Of a DNA stretch of 64,000 bases, positions 61,926 to 64,000 are shown piece after piece. A program made the position numbers and the translations under genes. Position 1 is the first letter of the stretch; each line of letters starts with the position of its first letter. The notes below the pieces were generated by a model, which saw only the letters and a program-made list of their open reading frames with translations, was not told the DNA's origin and ran no database searches. The DNA comes from Anaerococcus sp. (GTDB lineage: Bacteria > Bacillota > Clostridia > Tissierellales > Peptoniphilaceae), in the NCBI GenBank assembly GCA_022780515.1, contig JALEUV010000066.1, positions 1-64,000 of the forward strand. Direction: 5' to 3'.

Positions 61926-63771
61926 GGTTTATATTAAGAGATTAAATATTATATCCTTTGGGAAGTTTGAAAATCTAATTGTGGATTTTGACTCAGGCTT
62001 TAACCTTATCTATGGTAAGAATGAAAGTGGCAAATCTACTATAGCTGCTTTTATTGAGGGAATTCTTTATGGCTTTGATGAAGGTAAGACAAAGACTAAT
62101 TTTTCCTACAAAAAAGAAGCCTACAAGCCCAAGCTATCTTATAGGTATGGTGGATCAGCTATTTTTAATAAGGATGACTATGATATAGAAGTATCTCGTA
62201 ATTTTGATGATGGGTCATATAGGATAAGAAATCTTAGCCTAGGAGAAGATATAGAGGGCAAGAAGAGCAACCTAAATTACCCTGGATTATACCTCCTAGG
62301 TCTAGACTATAGCCTATACAAGTCTTATATTGCAAATTTTAGCTTTCAAAAATCAGAAGCTATGGCCAAGTCGATGATTATTGAAAAACTATCTTCCAAG
62401 GACATAGACTTTAACTTTTCTCCTTCTAGGGCTATAGAATACCTTGAGAAAAAGGACAATAACCTAGGAAGTGAAAGGGCCTATACTAGACCCTATGCCA
62501 AGACCAAAAAGGAACTAGATGAAGTAAATGATAGACTATATGAAATTAACCTAGTCAAGCAAAGATACTACGAGGACTTCAAAAAACTAAAGGAGAACAA
62601 GGATAGGTTGAAGGATTTAGAGGCTTCATACCAAGATCAAAAGAAGAAGGTTGACTATTATAAGAATATTAGGGGATCTTCTAACTTTAGAGATTATCAA
62701 AAATGGACTAGGGACCTCCAGGTAATTAACGAAGACCTAAAACAATATAGAGACCTAATAGGCCTAGATGATAAGTATTTTGAAGATTTAGAAAGAGAAG
62801 CTAGAACTGGAGAAGATAAATATTTGCTGGATAAAATCATCCACTATTCTAACTATATTTTACTGGGTCTAGTGGTGATACTTGGTATATTAGTCAACAA
62901 GTATTTCTTTTTGTTAATAATTCCCATCTTTTATTTGATTATAAGAAATAATAAGGGAAATTCAAGAGATACCGATGATATGAGACTCTATAGAAATAAG
63001 AGAGCGAGGTATTCAAAATATAAGACAATACTTAAGGAGAAGGAAAAAATAGAGGAAGTCCTAGTTATCCTAAAAAAACAAGACCTGACCTACGAGGAAA
63101 ATCTAATGAATGATGATGTAGACTTAGATGCCCTGGATATAGAAAAAGAGGAGGATAGGCTTTATTCTATTTTAGAAGATATAAACACTAGTAAAGATAA
63201 GATAGCATCTAGCGAAAGGTCCTTGGTTACTATAGAAGACAAAATATCAAATGAGCTAGATATTCTTGATAGAAAAAACCAACTTGAGAGTAGACTTTCA
63301 GATATCAAAAGACAAAAAGAAGCCATAAGGCTCGCTATTGCCACTATAAAAGAAATTTGTAAGGAAAACGAGGGAGAATTTGGAAAAATTAACCAAAGGG
63401 TAAATGACCTTGTTAGGATCCTTTCGAAAGATAAGTATGAAAGTATAATATTTGATAAAGATTTAAATCCACAGATTAAAAGTAAGGATTCATATTATTT
63501 GGACTTGGATCAGTTATCAAAGGGTTTTATGGACCAATTATATTTTGCCTTAAAGCTTTCCCTAAATGATGAGGCTTTTTCTAAGATTTTTATGGTATTA
63601 GATGATAGTCTAATTACTTATGACATAGAAAGACTCAGATCTGCTATCTTGTTCTTACTAGACACTTCTGAAGATAGACAGATTATCTACTTTACCTGCC
63701 ATACGAGAGAGGAAGACTTTTTATCTTCAGAGGGGATTTCTATTAACTATTTAGATATGGAGAAGTTATGA
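61918..63771 (+). CDS. Rad50/SbcC-like AAA ATPase with central TM hairpin (YhaN-like); start refined from 61876
   Basis: LNIISFGKFENLIVDFDSGFNLIYGKNESGKSTIAAFIEGILYG; coiled coil; TM hairpin YILLGLVVILGILVNKYFFLLIIPIFYLII; C-term LSKGFMDQLYFALKLSL...FMVLDDSLITYD. Confidence 0.9.
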   Translation: MTRVYIKRLNIISFGKFENLIVDFDSGFNLIYGKNESGKSTIAAFIEGILYGFDEGKTKTNFSYKKEAYKPKLSYRYGGSAIFNKDDYDIEVSRNFDDGSYRIRNLSLGEDIEGKKSNLNYPGLYLLGLDYSLYKSYIANFSFQKSEAMAKSMIIEKLSSKDIDFNFSPSRAIEYLEKKDNNLGSERAYTRPYAKTKKELDEVNDRLYEINLVKQRYYEDFKKLKENKDRLKDLEASYQDQKKKVDYYKNIRGSSNFRDYQKWTRDLQVINEDLKQYRDLIGLDDKYFEDLEREARTGEDKYLLDKIIHYSNYILLGLVVILGILVNKYFFLLIIPIFYLIIRNNKGNSRDTDDMRLYRNKRARYSKYKTILKEKEKIEEVLVILKKQDLTYEENLMNDDVDLDALDIEKEEDRLYSILEDINTSKDKIASSERSLVTIEDKISNELDILDRKNQLESRLSDIKRQKEAIRLAIATIKEICKENEGEFGKINQRVNDLVRILSKDKYESIIFDKDLNPQIKSKDSYYLDLDQLSKGFMDQLYFALKLSLNDEAFSKIFMVLDDSLITYDIERLRSAILFLLDTSEDRQIIYFTCHTREEDFLSSEGISINYLDMEKL

Positions 63772-64000
63772 TATATGCACTAGGAGATTTACATTTAGAT
63801 TATACAGGTGAAAAATCCATGGAAGTATTCGGAGAGGGGTGGAGCAATTACCAGGAAAGAATCTTCACAAATTGGAATAAGATAGTAGGTGAGGGTGATA
63901 CTGTACTCATACCAGGAGATATTAGCTGGGCAATGGATTTAAAGACTGCCCTAGTAGACCTAGAAAAGATTGATAAATTAAATGGTTCAAAGATCCTGAT
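63768..64000 (+). CDS. metallophosphoesterase, 3' truncated by window end
   Basis: ATGA overlap with previous stop; MIYALGDLHLDYTGEKSMEVFGEGWSNYQERIFTNWNKIVGEGDTVLIPGDISWAMDLKTAL. Confidence 0.9.
   Translation, partial: MIYALGDLHLDYTGEKSMEVFGEGWSNYQERIFTNWNKIVGEGDTVLIPGDISWAMDLKTALVDLEKIDKLNGSKIL

Overview
The window is a low-GC, almost entirely + strand bacterial chromosome segment. Gene content and order suggest a Firmicutes anaerobe, probably of the Peptoniphilaceae/Anaerococcus type; this assignment is inference only. Most of it is dense housekeeping: pyrH-frr; ackA-rpmF-plsX-acpP-rnc-smc; def-fmt-rsmB-rlmN-prpC-prkC-rsgA-rpe; ppx-ppk; tex-proS; fba-rho-rpmE-prmC-prfA; murA-recD2-comF; nth; trxB; gap-pgk-tpi-eno; secG-rnr-smpB-thyX; an ABC transporter; and an SbcD/SbcC-like pair. 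There is one tRNA gene (Thr, anticodon CGT, minus strand) and one minus-strand protein gene (rodA/ftsW-like). No rRNA, CRISPR array, IS element or prophage was seen. The accessory parts are: (i) a decayed stretch at 1-1.95 kb with a broken lemA; (ii) a compact type IV pilus/pseudopilus cluster at 3.3-7.7 kb with no assembly ATPase in the window; (iii) a membrane-hairpin Rad50-like/Mre11-like pair at 61-63.8 kb. The most unusual observation is that smc and nth have no ATG/GTG/TTG start compatible with their conserved N-termini. Both appear to start at ATT/ATA codons behind good Shine-Dalgarno sequences. A recurring extended -10 promoter motif (TTATGGTATWAT-like) precedes several transcription units. 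I found no convincing wholly new multi-gene system. All calls come from reading the sequence; no database searches were run.
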